The notes under the pieces are model-generated. The model was given only the letters and a program-made list of their open reading frames with translations, ran no database searches and was not told where the DNA came from. A DNA stretch of 64,000 bases from Micromonospora citrea (GTDB lineage: Bacteria > Actinomycetota > Actinomycetes > Mycobacteriales > Micromonosporaceae), in NCBI RefSeq assembly GCF_900090315.1, contig NZ_FMHZ01000002.1, forward strand, positions 930,001 through 994,000, written 5' to 3'. The translations under genes were made by a program, and so were the position numbers. This document shows, one piece after another, positions 45,003-54,093 of this stretch (positions are counted from its first letter, which is position 1; the number at the start of each line of letters is the position of its first letter).

Positions 45003-45814
45003 GGCGTACCGATGGCGTACGCGGCCCGCGCCGGGGCGGCGGGGTGCCCGTCGCGCTGCTGCTGCCGGCCGTGCTCGGTCTGGCGTTCCTCGTCCTGCCG
45101 CTGGTCGGGCTGCTGGCCCGTACGCCGTGGACCACGCTGCCGCAGCGGCTGGCCGAGCCGGGCGTGCTGGCCGCGCTTCGGCTGTCCCTGCTGACCGCCA
45201 CCCTCGCCACGCTGCTCTGCCTGCTGCTCGGGGTGCCGCTGGCCTGGCTGCTGGCCCGCGTCGAGTTCCCCGGCCGGCGCCTGGTACGCGCCCTGGTCAC
45301 CGTGCCGCTGGTGCTGCCGCCCGTGGTCGGCGGGGTGGCGCTGCTGCTGGTCTTCGGCCGGCGGGGCCTGCTCGGCGGCTGGCTCGACGCGACCCTCGGG
45401 ATCTCGCTGCCGTTCACCACCACCGGCGTGGTGCTGGCCGAGGCGTTCGTCGCGATGCCGTTCCTCGTCATCGCCGTCGAGGGTGCGCTACGCGGCGCGG
45501 ACCACCGGTACGAGGAGGCGGCGGCCACCCTCGGCGCCGGCCGGTGGACGACGTTCACCCACGTCACCCTGCCCCTGGTGGCTCCCGGCCTGGCCGCCGG
45601 CGCGGTCCTGTGCTGGGCCCGGGCACTCGGCGAGTTCGGTGCCACCATCACCTTCGCCGGCAACTATCCCGGCCGTACGCAGACCATGCCGCTGGCGGTC
45701 TACCTGGCGCTGGAGACCGACGTGCAGGCCGCCGTGGTGCTCAGCCTCGTACTGCTCACCGTCTCCGTGGTCATCCTGGCCGGGCTGCGCGACCGCTGGA
45801 TCACCAGCCCGTGA
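44999..45814 (+). CDS. modB: Molybdate ABC permease ModB
   Basis: 271 residues, about six membrane helices. It contains the EAA-like loop YEEAAATLGAGRWTTFTHVT LP that contacts ModC, preceded by VLPPVVGGVALLLVFGRRG. The GTG at 44999 overlaps the modA stop and keeps a short basic cytoplasmic N-terminus before the first helix. Confidence 0.92.
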   Translation: MRRTDGVRGPRRGGGVPVALLLPAVLGLAFLVLPLVGLLARTPWTTLPQRLAEPGVLAALRLSLLTATLATLLCLLLGVPLAWLLARVEFPGRRLVRALVTVPLVLPPVVGGVALLLVFGRRGLLGGWLDATLGISLPFTTTGVVLAEAFVAMPFLVIAVEGALRGADHRYEEAAATLGAGRWTTFTHVTLPLVAPGLAAGAVLCWARALGEFGATITFAGNYPGRTQTMPLAVYLALETDVQAAVVLSLVLLTVSVVILAGLRDRWITSP

Positions 45815-46875
45815 GCGCGCCCCTGCTCGACGCCCACCTCGTCGTGGACCGGGGCGGATTCCGTCTCGACGTACCGTTGCAGGTCGCCGCCGGCGAGGTC
45901 GTCGCGCTGCTCGGCCCCAACGGCGCGGGCAAGACCACGGCACTGCGCGCCCTGGCCGGCCTGCTCCCGCTGACCGCCGGCCACCTCACCCTCGACGGCG
46001 TCGACCTGGACCGGCCGGGGCGGCGCGCCTGGACGCCGACGGAGCGCCGGCCGGTCGGCGTCGTCTTCCAGGACTACCTGCTCTTCCCTCACCTCAGCGC
46101 GTTGGACAACGTGGCGTTCGGGCCACGGCGGCGCGGTGCCGACCGGCGTGCGGCCCGGGAGACCGCCCGCGCCTGGCTCGACCGGGTCGGCCTGGCCGAG
46201 CACGCCCACCGCCGACCCCGGCAGCTCTCGGGCGGGCAGGCGCAGCGGGTCGCACTGGCCCGGGCGCTCGCCGTCGCGCCGACGCTGTTGCTGTTGGACG
46301 AGCCGCTCGCCGCGCTCGACGCCGCCACCCGGCTGGACACCCGCGCCGAGCTGCACCGGCACCTGGCCGCGCACCCGGGCGCCACGCTGCTGGTGACGCA
46401 CGACCCGCTGGACGCCCTGGTGCTGGCCGACCGGCTGGTGATCGTCGAGCGGGGGCGGGTGGTGCAGGAGGGAGACGCGGCCACCGTCACCGCCCGGCCG
46501 CGCACCGACTACGTGGCCCGGCTGGTCGGGCTGAACCTGCACCGGGGCCACGCGGACGGGCACCGCGTCCGCGTCGGCGACGGACTGACCCTCACCGTGG
46601 CCGACCGGCTCGACGGCGAGGCCTTCGTCGCCTTCCGGCCGTCGGCGGTGGCCCTGCACGCAACGCGGCCCGAGGGCAGCCCGCGCAACACCTGGGCGGC
46701 CACCGTGGCCGGGGTGCAGCGGCACGGCGACAACCTGCGGGTGCGGCTGGACGGGCCGATCGGGGTGGCGGCGGACGTCACGCCGGCCGCCGCCGCCCAG
46801 CTCGGGCTGGCTCCGGGGCAGCCGGTCTGGGCCGCCGTCAAGGCGACGGAAACCCACGCATACCCCGCAGGCTGA
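45811..46875 (+). CDS. modC: Molybdate ABC ATPase ModC
   Basis: 354 residues: GPNGAGKTT, VFQDYLLFPHLSALDNVAFG, LSGGQAQRVALARALA, LLLLDEPLAALD, LLVTHDP. A C-terminal TOBE-like domain (from about 235) ends the protein and may bind molybdate. GTG overlaps the modB stop. Last gene of the four-gene molybdate operon. Confidence 0.93.
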   Translation: MSAPLLDAHLVVDRGGFRLDVPLQVAAGEVVALLGPNGAGKTTALRALAGLLPLTAGHLTLDGVDLDRPGRRAWTPTERRPVGVVFQDYLLFPHLSALDNVAFGPRRRGADRRAARETARAWLDRVGLAEHAHRRPRQLSGGQAQRVALARALAVAPTLLLLDEPLAALDAATRLDTRAELHRHLAAHPGATLLVTHDPLDALVLADRLVIVERGRVVQEGDAATVTARPRTDYVARLVGLNLHRGHADGHRVRVGDGLTLTVADRLDGEAFVAFRPSAVALHATRPEGSPRNTWAATVAGVQRHGDNLRVRLDGPIGVAADVTPAAAAQLGLAPGQPVWAAVKATETHAYPAG

Positions 46876-46920
46876 GCTCGCTGTCCCGGTGGCGGGCGAG
46901 CACCGTCGGGGCGAGTCTCG

Positions 46921-47346
46921 TCAGGGCGTGGGGTCGGCGGCCAGCAGGTCGGCGTGGGCGGCGCGCAGCCGGGCGAGGTCGGGGTCGGTGCCAGGCCGGA
47001 CGCGCCGGTCGAGCTCGGCCCATGCCTCGGCGAGGGCGGCGGTGACCGCGCGCAGCTCGGCGGAGTGTCGCCGGCTGCTCTGCCGGTGCGCCTCGTCGAG
47101 CCGCCTGGCCCAGCCGGCGGTCACGGCGGCGAGCCGGTCCGCGTCGGCGCGGGCCTGGGCGGCCGTGCGGGCGGCGGCGGCCGGCACGATCGCGGCGACC
47201 GGTCGGGGATCGCCGTCACGGGTGACGACGGTGACGGTGTCGGTCAGCTCGGCCAGCGCGACGAGCTGGGTGAACCGCGTGCGCGCCTCGCGCAGCGGCA
47301 CCGAGCGCGGCTGGTCGGTGTGCGGGGTGAGAGCGGGAACGGCCAT
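46921..47346 (-). CDS. Phd/YefM-like antitoxin-type protein, no toxin seen
   Basis: 141 residues. The N-terminal 55 look like a Phd/YefM fold (RSVPLREARTRFTQLVALAE, then VTVVTRDGDPRPVAAIVPA). The rest is a long charged helix (RADADRLAAVTAGWARRLDE, LRAVTAALAEAWAELDRR), longer than usual. Phd proteins neutralise toxins and repress their operon, but the flanking genes are modC and an RNA ligase, and no toxin-like small gene is adjacent. Confidence 0.65.
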   Translation of the reverse strand: MAVPALTPHTDQPRSVPLREARTRFTQLVALAELTDTVTVVTRDGDPRPVAAIVPAAAARTAAQARADADRLAAVTAGWARRLDEAHRQSSRRHSAELRAVTAALAEAWAELDRRVRPGTDPDLARLRAAHADLLAADPTP

Positions 47347-47509
47347 GGATGGATGGTCACCGCCGGGTACGACATTTCCGCCGCCGACGGTCCACCGTGG
47401 ACCGGGAATGCCGAAATTCCGTGATGCGCCCCGTCGCGGACGGATACGCTGCCCGCCCGGCGCCGCCCCGCAGTCGCGGTGCGGCGGAGCTGCCACCCAG
47501 GAGGATGCC

Positions 47510-48295
47510 ATGTCCAGCATCGACGTCCGGACCGTCGACCTGCGGGCGATCAACTCGCTGACCAAGTACCCCTCGATCCCGACCTACCACGCGCTGGACC
47601 CCCGCGACGGCGGGCTGCTGGCGGAGTGCGTCGAGTTCACCGGGCCGGTCACCCTCACCGAGAAGATCGACGGGACGAACGCGCGGATCGTGGTGCTGCC
47701 CGGCGGCGCGTACCTGATCGGCAGCCGGGAAGAGCTGCTGTACGCGCGGGGCGACCTGATCGGCAACCCGGCGCTCGGCATCGTCGACGCGCTGCGCGAC
47801 GTGGCCGAGGCGCTGACCGTCGCCGCGGCCGACGACCGGGTCACGGTCTTCTACCTGGAGGTGTACGGCGGCAGGGTGACCGGCGCTTCCCGGCACTACA
47901 CGGCCAGCCGCCAGGTCGGGCACCGGCTGTTCGACGTGGCGGTGCTGGACGACCCGGCACCGATGCTCGCCTGGCCGGCCCAGCGGATCTCGGCGTGGCG
48001 CGACGGCGGCGGCCAGCGTTTCCTCGGCGAGACCGAACTCGTCGAGCGGGCCGACGCGCTGGGGCTGGCGACGGTGCCCCGGCTCGGCACCGTCGCCGCC
48101 GAGGAACTGCCCCGCGACATCGACAAGGCCCACGCGTTCCTCGTCGACCACCTGCCACGGACCACGGTGGCCCTGGACGGGCCCGCCGGCCCGTCCGAGG
48201 GGCTCGTGCTCCGCGCGGCGGACCGCTCGGCGATCGCCAAGGCACGGTTCCAGGACTACGAGCGCACGCTGAAGCGCCGCGAGCGCCGACGCTGA
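47510..48295 (+). CDS. RNA ligase family protein
   Basis: 261 residues with nucleotidyltransferase motifs in order: EKIDGTNARIVV (motif I, adenylated Lys), GSREELLYA, VFYLEVYGGRVTG (motif III), GPSEGLVLRAA (motif IV) and AIAKARFQDYERTLKR (motif V). It lacks extra domains, like the smaller Rnl2-type ligases. It may repair cleaved RNA. ATG has AGGAGG at five bases. It stands alone; kptA, another RNA-end enzyme, is about 10 kb away. Confidence 0.87.
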   Translation: MSSIDVRTVDLRAINSLTKYPSIPTYHALDPRDGGLLAECVEFTGPVTLTEKIDGTNARIVVLPGGAYLIGSREELLYARGDLIGNPALGIVDALRDVAEALTVAAADDRVTVFYLEVYGGRVTGASRHYTASRQVGHRLFDVAVLDDPAPMLAWPAQRISAWRDGGGQRFLGETELVERADALGLATVPRLGTVAAEELPRDIDKAHAFLVDHLPRTTVALDGPAGPSEGLVLRAADRSAIAKARFQDYERTLKRRERRR

Positions 48296-48659
48296 CGCCC
48301 GCCACGCGGGCCGCGTGCCCGATCCGGGACCACTGCTCGGCCCGGGCCGGCCCGGGCCGAGGCGATCCGAACGAGGCGGACCAGGGTCGGAGCAGACCCT
48401 GCCAGGAGCCAGGGTCCAGGGGCCGAGGCGGGCCCAGGCGAGGCGGGGGCGGGCCCAGGCGAGGCGGGCCGAGGCGGGGGCGGGCCGAGGCGGGGGCGAG
48501 GCCAGGGCGGAGGTGAGGCGGGAGGCGGAATTGAGGGCGGAGGCGGGGCGGGAAGGGCGACGGGGACCGATTCGGCCCGCACGCCTGGACAACTACAGTT
48601 AACAATCCTAATAATTGTGCATCCGTCGATCCGACGGCCCCTCGTACCGGGAGGTCCGG
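48296..48659. other. Intergenic region before the chitinase gene
   Basis: 364 bases. The first half, especially 48420-48560, is a purine-rich low-complexity tract with many GGGC/GGCGGG runs. The last 80 bases switch to AT-rich sequence with the chitinase promoter. No gene is seen. Confidence 0.7.
48586..48614 (+). promoter_or_regulatory. Chitinase promoter
   Basis: TGGACA (48586-48591) and TAATAA (48609-48614) are 17 bases apart in an AT-rich island. The leader to the ATG is about 40 bases and holds a GGGAGG ribosome site. Confidence 0.6.
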
Positions 48660-50204
48660 ATGCGCCGCCCCGCCCGAAGACTGCTGCTGGCCGCCGTCGC
48701 GGCCCTAGCCACCGCCACCGCCACGACCCTCGTCCTCGCCGCGCCGGCACGCGCCGCCGGCCCGACCGCCACCTTTGTCAAGACCGCCGACTGGGGCACC
48801 GGGTGGGAGGGGCGCTACACCGTCACCAACGGCGGCTCGTCGACCATCACCGGCTGGCAGGTCGCCTTCACCCTGCCGACGGGCACCACGCTCGGCTCGT
48901 ACTGGGACGCCACGGTGACCAGCGTCGGCCAGCGGCACACGTTCACCAACCGCTCGTGGAACGGCACCGTCACCCCCGGCGCATCGGTGTCCTTCGGCTT
49001 CCTGGCCACCGGCTCCGGCTCCCCCACCGACTGCACGCTCAACGGCGCACCCTGCCTCGGCGGCACACCCACCGCGCCGCCGACCACCGCACCACCGACC
49101 ACCGCACCACCGACCACCGCGCCGCCGACCACCGCACCACCGACCACTCCGCCGCCCACCACTCCCCCGACCGGCGGGCTGCCCCGGCACACGCTGATCG
49201 GCTACCTGCACGCCAGCTTCGCCAACGGCTCGGGCTACCTGCGGATGGCCGACGTGCCGGCCGACTGGGACATCGTCAACCTCGCCTTCGGCGAGCCCAC
49301 CACGGCGACCTCGGGCGACATCCGGTTCCAACTCTGCCCGCCCGCCGAGTGCCCCGGCGTCGAGACCGAGGCCGAGTTCGTCGCGGCGATCCGCGCCAGG
49401 CAGGCGCAGGGCAAGAAGGTGCTGCTCTCCATCGGCGGGCAGAACGGCCAGGTCCAGCTCACCACGACCGCCGCGCGGGACACCTTCGTCCGGTCGGTGT
49501 CGGCCGTCATCGACCGGTACGGTCTGAACGGGCTGGACATCGACTTCGAGGGGCACTCGCTCTACCTGGACGCCGGCGACACCGACTTCCGCAACCCGAC
49601 CACGCCGGTGGTCGTCAACCTGATCTCCGCGATCCGCACCCTCAAGCAGCGGTACGGGGCCGGCTTCGTGCTCACCATGGCGCCGGAGACGTTCTTCGTC
49701 CAGCTCGGCTACCAGTTCTACGGCTCGGGGCCGTGGGGCGGGCAGGACCCGCGCGCCGGGTCGTACCTGCCGGTGATCCACGCGCTGCGCGACGACATCA
49801 CCGTGCTGCACGTGCAGGACTACAACTCCGGGCCGATCATGGGCCTCGACAACCAGTACCACACCATGGGCAGCGCGGACTTCCACATCGCGATGACGGA
49901 CATGCTGCTGGCCGGCTTCCCGGTCGCCGGCAACCCCGACCGGTTCTTTCCGCCGCTGCGCGAGGACCAGGTCGCCTTCGGCGCGCCCTCCTCGCCCAGC
50001 GCGGGCAACGGGTACCTCGCCCCTGCCGGGGTGCAGGCCGCGGTGACCTGCCTCGTGCACGGGCAGGGCTGCGGGTCGTACGCGCCGCGCAGCGGCACCA
50101 ACCCGGCGTTCCGAGGGCTGATGACCTGGTCGATCAACTGGGACCGGTTCTACGCCTGGGAGTTCCGCCTGCACCACGGCCCGTTCCTGCGGTCGCTGCC
50201 CTGA
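48660..50204 (+). CDS. Secreted chitinase, CBM2 plus GH18
   Basis: 514 residues. A signal peptide with twin basic start ends at APARAAG. A CBM2-type cellulose/chitin-binding domain (about 33-131; WGTGWEGRYTVTNGGSSTIT, WNGTVTPGASVSFGF) is followed by a linker of PPTTA repeats (about 139-170). The GH18 barrel begins LIGYLHASFANG, has KKVLLSIGGQNG and the catalytic GLDIDFEG with Glu297. It degrades chitin outside the cell. Preceded by GGGAGG and its own promoter. Confidence 0.93.
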   Translation: MRRPARRLLLAAVAALATATATTLVLAAPARAAGPTATFVKTADWGTGWEGRYTVTNGGSSTITGWQVAFTLPTGTTLGSYWDATVTSVGQRHTFTNRSWNGTVTPGASVSFGFLATGSGSPTDCTLNGAPCLGGTPTAPPTTAPPTTAPPTTAPPTTAPPTTPPPTTPPTGGLPRHTLIGYLHASFANGSGYLRMADVPADWDIVNLAFGEPTTATSGDIRFQLCPPAECPGVETEAEFVAAIRARQAQGKKVLLSIGGQNGQVQLTTTAARDTFVRSVSAVIDRYGLNGLDIDFEGHSLYLDAGDTDFRNPTTPVVVNLISAIRTLKQRYGAGFVLTMAPETFFVQLGYQFYGSGPWGGQDPRAGSYLPVIHALRDDITVLHVQDYNSGPIMGLDNQYHTMGSADFHIAMTDMLLAGFPVAGNPDRFFPPLREDQVAFGAPSSPSAGNGYLAPAGVQAAVTCLVHGQGCGSYAPRSGTNPAFRGLMTWSINWDRFYAWEFRLHHGPFLRSLP

Positions 50205-50208
50205 CCCT

Positions 50209-50244
50209 GCCGGCGTCGTCCGGACGCACCCGGACGACGCCGGC
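50209..50244 (+). terminator. Terminator hairpin of the chitinase gene
   Basis: A perfect 15-base stem with a six-base loop starts five bases after the stop codon. Confidence 0.8.
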
Positions 50245-50384
50245 GCCACGCGGTCGCCCGCCGGCCGGAAGCGCGCGCCGGCCCCGCCGCAACCCGCCCC
50301 CGAGGGTGAACTGCGTCCGTCCGGCCTGGTCCAGCGGCTGATCACAGCTTGCCACGGGACGGCTGCCGCCCGACCCTCAGCCGC

Positions 50385-50416
50385 TATACACGCCAGGTAT
50401 ACGCGATGTGTATAGT
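50385..50416. promoter_or_regulatory. PadR operator overlapping a leaderless promoter
   Basis: TATACAC (50385-50391) and GTGTATA (50408-50414) are exact inverted repeats centred on the palindrome GTATAC (50397-50402). The -10 TATAGT (50411-50416) overlaps the right arm and ends seven bases before the ATG. Confidence 0.75.
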
Positions 50417-50423
50417 CGCGGCC

Positions 50424-50948
50424 ATGTCGATCGGACAGACCTTCCTCGGCCTCCTGGAGGCCACCCCACGCCACGGCTACGACATCAAACGCCTCTACGA
50501 CGAGCGCTTCGGCCACGCCCGGCCGCTCGCGTACGGGCAGGTCTACGCCACCCTCTCCCGACTGCTGCGCAGCGGCCTGGTCGAGGTGGAGGCGGTCGAG
50601 CCCGGCGAGGGCCCGGAGCGCAAGCGGTACGCGATCACCGACGCCGGCGTCACCGACGTGGAGCAGTGGCTGGCCCGCGCGGAGAAGCCCGAGCCGTACC
50701 TGCAGAGCGTCCTCTACACCAAGGTGGTGCTGGCCCTGCTCACCGGCCGCTCCGCCGCCGACCTGCTCGACGTGCAGCGCGGCGAGCACCTGCGGATGAT
50801 GCGCGAGCTGACCCGCCGCAAGCGCGACGGCGACCTCGCCGAGCAGCTCATCTGCGACCACGCCCTGTTCCACCTCGAGGCCGACCTGCGCTGGCTGGAG
50901 CTGACCGCCGCCCGCCTCGACGAGCTCGCCGCGACGGTGCGGTCGTGA
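50424..50948 (+). CDS. PadR-family repressor
   Basis: 174 residues: PadR wHTH (FLGLLEATPRHGYDIKRLYD, PLAYGQVYATLSRLLRSGLV, ERKRYAITDAGVTDVEQWL) and a C-terminal dimerisation helix. First gene of an operon with an ABC ATPase and FtsX-like permease; such PadR proteins repress the exporter and respond to its substrates. The operator overlapping its own promoter supports autoregulation. Confidence 0.9.
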   Translation: MSIGQTFLGLLEATPRHGYDIKRLYDERFGHARPLAYGQVYATLSRLLRSGLVEVEAVEPGEGPERKRYAITDAGVTDVEQWLARAEKPEPYLQSVLYTKVVLALLTGRSAADLLDVQRGEHLRMMRELTRRKRDGDLAEQLICDHALFHLEADLRWLELTAARLDELAATVRS

Positions 50949-51625
50949 ACGCGCCGCTGCTGGTCGCCGAGGACCTGCACCGCAGCTTCGGCCCGACCCG
51001 GGCGCTCGCCGGCGCCAGCCTGCGCGTGCACCCCGGCGAGGTGCTGGCCGTCATGGGCTCCTCGGGCTCCGGCAAGTCCACCCTGCTGCACTGTCTCGCC
51101 GGCATCGTCCGGCCCGACTCCGGCCGCGTGCTCTACGCCGGCCGTGACCTGGCCGCTTCCACCGACGCCGAGCGCAGCGCGCTGCGCCGCGAGGAGTTCG
51201 GTTTCGTCTTCCAGTTCGGCCAGCTCGTGCCCGAACTGACCTGCCTGGAGAACGTGGCGCTGCCGCTGCGGCTGGACCGGGTCGGCCGGCGCGAGGCCGA
51301 GCGGCGGGCCGCCGAGTGGCTGGACCGCCTGGAGGTCGCCGAGGTGGCCGGCAAGCGGCCCGGCGAGGTCTCAGGCGGGCAGGGGCAGCGGGTGGCGGTC
51401 GCCCGGGCGCTGGTCACCCGCCCCCGGGTGGTCTTCGCCGACGAGCCGACCGGCGCGCTCGACTCGCTCAACGGCGAGCGGGTGATGCGGCTGCTCACGG
51501 GCGCCGCCCGGGAGACCGGCGCGGCCGTGGTGCTGGTGACGCACGAGGCGCGCGTGGCCGCGTACTCCGATCGGGAGGTGGTGGTGCGCGACGGCCGCAC
51601 CCGCGACCTGGAGGTCGCCGCGTGA
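50945..51625 (+). CDS. ABC ATPase, LolD/MacB type
   Basis: 226 residues: GSSGSGKST, FVFQFGQLVPELTCLENVAL, SGGQGQRVAVARALV, VVFADEPTGALDS, VLVTHEARVAAYSD. The FADEPTGALD form is typical of MacB/LolD/FtsE-type ATPases that power FtsX permeases. GTGA overlaps join it to padR and to the permease gene. Confidence 0.92.
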   Translation: MNAPLLVAEDLHRSFGPTRALAGASLRVHPGEVLAVMGSSGSGKSTLLHCLAGIVRPDSGRVLYAGRDLAASTDAERSALRREEFGFVFQFGQLVPELTCLENVALPLRLDRVGRREAERRAAEWLDRLEVAEVAGKRPGEVSGGQGQRVAVARALVTRPRVVFADEPTGALDSLNGERVMRLLTGAARETGAAVVLVTHEARVAAYSDREVVVRDGRTRDLEVAA

Positions 51626-53904
51626 CGCGCCTGCGCCACGGCGCGGCGGACCTCGCGATGGGCGCGCGGATGGCCTTCACCGGCGGCCGGGACGGGTGGC
51701 TGCGGGCCGTGCTCACCGCGGTCGGCGTCGGCGTCGGGGTGGCGATGCTCCTGCTCGCCGCCGCCGTGCCCGGCGCGCTGGACGCCCGCGAGGCGCGCGG
51801 CGACGCCCGCGACGACCTGCGGATGGGCGAGCCGATCCCCGCCGCCGCGAACACCCTGCTGGTCCGCTACGCCGACACGGAGTTCCGGGGGCAGCCGGTG
51901 CGCGGCCGGGTGCTGCGACCCGAGGGCCCGGCGGCGCCCGCACCGCCGGGCGTGGCGGCGCTGCCCCGCGCGGGCGAGGTGGTCGTCTCCCCCGCGCTGC
52001 GGGACCTGCTCGACTCCGCCGACGGCGCGCTGCTCACGCCCCGGTTGGGCGGAGCCCGCGTCACCGGGATCATCGGCGACGAGGGCCTGGCGGGCCCCCG
52101 CGAGCTGGCCTTCTACCTGGGCAGCGACCGGTTGAGCGTGGCGGACGGCGCGACCCGGCTCGACGCGTTCGGCGGCGGGCTGCCCGGTGAGCCGTTCGGG
52201 CCCGTGCTGATGGTGCTGGTGGTCGTCATCTTCGTGGTCCTGCTGTTGCCCATCGCGGTGTTCCTCGGCGCGGCGGTGCGCTTCGGCGGCGAGCGGCGCG
52301 ACCGGCGGCTGGCCGCGCTGCGGCTGGTCGGCGCCGACGCCGCGATGGTCCGCCGGATCGCCGCCGGGGAGGCCGCCGCCGGCGCGTTGCTCGGCGTCGC
52401 GGCCGGCGGCGTGTTCTTCGCGCTCGGCCGGCAGGTGGTGCCGCTGGTCACCCTGATGGACCTCAGCGTGTACGCGGGCGACGTTCGCCCGCCGCTGCCG
52501 CTGGTCGCCGCCGTGGTGGTGGCGGTGCTGGCGCTCGCCGTCGTGGTGACGCTGGTGTCGATGCGTGCCGTGCTGATCGAGCCGCTCGGGGTGACCCGGC
52601 GGGCGACGCCGGTGCGCCGGCGGTTGGCGTGGCGGCTGCTGTTGCCGGCCGCCGGGCTCGGCCTGCTGCTGGCCGGCGCCGCCGACGTCGCGCCGCTGGG
52701 CGCCGAGCGGCAGACCGCGGCCGGCGCGGTGCTGCTGCTGGTCGGCGTGGTCACCCTGCTGCCGTGGCTGACCGACCTGCTGGTACGCCGGCTGCGCGGT
52801 GGCCCGGTGTCGTGGCAGCTCGCGGTGCGCCGCATCCAGCTCGACAGCGCCGCCTCGGCGCGCCTGGTCAACGGCATCGCGGTCGCGGTGGCGGGCACCA
52901 TCGGGCTGCAGATGCTCTTCGCCGGCGTCGCCGACCGGTTCACCTTCGACACCGGGCAGGACACCTCCCGGGGGCAGGTGCAGGTGCAGTTCCCGGCCGG
53001 CGCGGGCGCCGCCGCCGCGCTGGACCGGCTGGCCGCCGCGCCCGGCGTCACCCGCAGCAACACCACCCTGGTGACCGTGGTCGGGGTCACCGGCAGCGAC
53101 AGCCACGCCGACCTGCGGATCGGTGACTGCGCCGAGCTGGCCGACTTCGCGCTGATCGACCGGTGCGCCGACGGCGACGTCTTCCTGGTGCGGGACGACA
53201 CGGCCCCGCAGACGGGCATCGGTCCGGGCGCGACCGTCACGGTGCCGGACGTCGCCGGGTCGGTCTGGACGGTCCCCCGGGACGCACGGGAGGCGCCGAT
53301 CCGCGCCGACCCCGCCGGCCACCGGCAGACCACCGTGCTCGCCACGCCCGGCGCGGCCGACGCCGCCCGGCTGGGCCCGCTGCGCGGTGACGCGTACCTG
53401 CGGCTCGCGCCGGACCGGCCGGACGCCGTGGAGCACGTCCGCAACGTCGCCGCCGCGGCCGACCCGTTCTCCTCGGTCCTCACCCTGACCGAGACCAGGC
53501 AGGCCGACAGGTTCGTCAACATCACGCGCGGCCTCTACATCGGCGCGGTGGTCACCCTGCTGCTGATCGGGGCCAGCATGCTGATCGGCGTGCTGGAGCA
53601 GCTCCGGGAACGCCGTCGGCTGCTGGCGATGCTGGTCGCGGTGGGCACCCGGCGCGGCACGCTGAGCTGGTCGGTGCTGTGGCAGACCGCCGTGCCGGTG
53701 GTGATCGGGCTCGTCCTGGCGGTCGCCTTCGGGCTGGGGCTGGGCGCGGTGCTGCTGCGCATGGTGCAGGTCCCGGTCACGGTCGCCTGGCCGGCGCTCG
53801 GCATCTCCACCGCCCTCGGCGCGGCGGTGATGCTGCTGGTCACCGGGCTCAGCCTGCCGACGCTGTGGCGACTGACCCGGCCGGACGGCATCCGCACCGA
53901 GTGA
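51622..53904 (+). CDS. FtsX-like ABC permease
   Basis: 760 residues with two FtsX domains: an early helix, three helices at about 195-320, more near 340-400, and a final set at 635-750. A large extracytoplasmic domain (about 430-630; RFTFDTGQDTSRGQVQVQF) separates the last two groups. It likely exports or extracts lipophilic compounds such as peptide antibiotics under PadR control. Confidence 0.9.
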   Translation: MTRLRHGAADLAMGARMAFTGGRDGWLRAVLTAVGVGVGVAMLLLAAAVPGALDAREARGDARDDLRMGEPIPAAANTLLVRYADTEFRGQPVRGRVLRPEGPAAPAPPGVAALPRAGEVVVSPALRDLLDSADGALLTPRLGGARVTGIIGDEGLAGPRELAFYLGSDRLSVADGATRLDAFGGGLPGEPFGPVLMVLVVVIFVVLLLPIAVFLGAAVRFGGERRDRRLAALRLVGADAAMVRRIAAGEAAAGALLGVAAGGVFFALGRQVVPLVTLMDLSVYAGDVRPPLPLVAAVVVAVLALAVVVTLVSMRAVLIEPLGVTRRATPVRRRLAWRLLLPAAGLGLLLAGAADVAPLGAERQTAAGAVLLLVGVVTLLPWLTDLLVRRLRGGPVSWQLAVRRIQLDSAASARLVNGIAVAVAGTIGLQMLFAGVADRFTFDTGQDTSRGQVQVQFPAGAGAAAALDRLAAAPGVTRSNTTLVTVVGVTGSDSHADLRIGDCAELADFALIDRCADGDVFLVRDDTAPQTGIGPGATVTVPDVAGSVWTVPRDAREAPIRADPAGHRQTTVLATPGAADAARLGPLRGDAYLRLAPDRPDAVEHVRNVAAAADPFSSVLTLTETRQADRFVNITRGLYIGAVVTLLLIGASMLIGVLEQLRERRRLLAMLVAVGTRRGTLSWSVLWQTAVPVVIGLVLAVAFGLGLGAVLLRMVQVPVTVAWPALGISTALGAAVMLLVTGLSLPTLWRLTRPDGIRTE

Positions 53905-53916
53905 TCCCTGGCGTGC

Positions 53917-53955
53917 CCGGGTCACGGCATTCGCACGAGGCATGCCGTGACCCGG
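53917..53955. terminator. Bidirectional terminator hairpin
   Basis: A perfect 14-base stem (53917-53930 with 53942-53955) and an 11-base loop lie between the convergent permease and GlcF-like genes. Confidence 0.75.
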
Positions 53956-54093
53956 CCGGGCGGCATCCGCACCGGGTGGACCGTGGCCCGCTCCGGCCGG
54001 CAACCGGGTCAGGTCAGCCGTGGCCCGGCCGGAACGCGTCCGCACCGGCCGGGCCACGGCGCCCTGACGGGCCGGCGGTCGTGCGGGGCCGGT

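Noticed and set aside
48586..48614. DasR-type (N-acetylglucosamine) operator before the chitinase
   Set aside because: No TGGTCTAGACCA-like palindrome is present in the leader or promoter.
51133..54057. 974-codon open frame antisense to the FtsX-like permease
   Set aside because: Low-complexity His/Gln/Arg-rich product, no motifs; the permease and its coupled neighbours explain the region.
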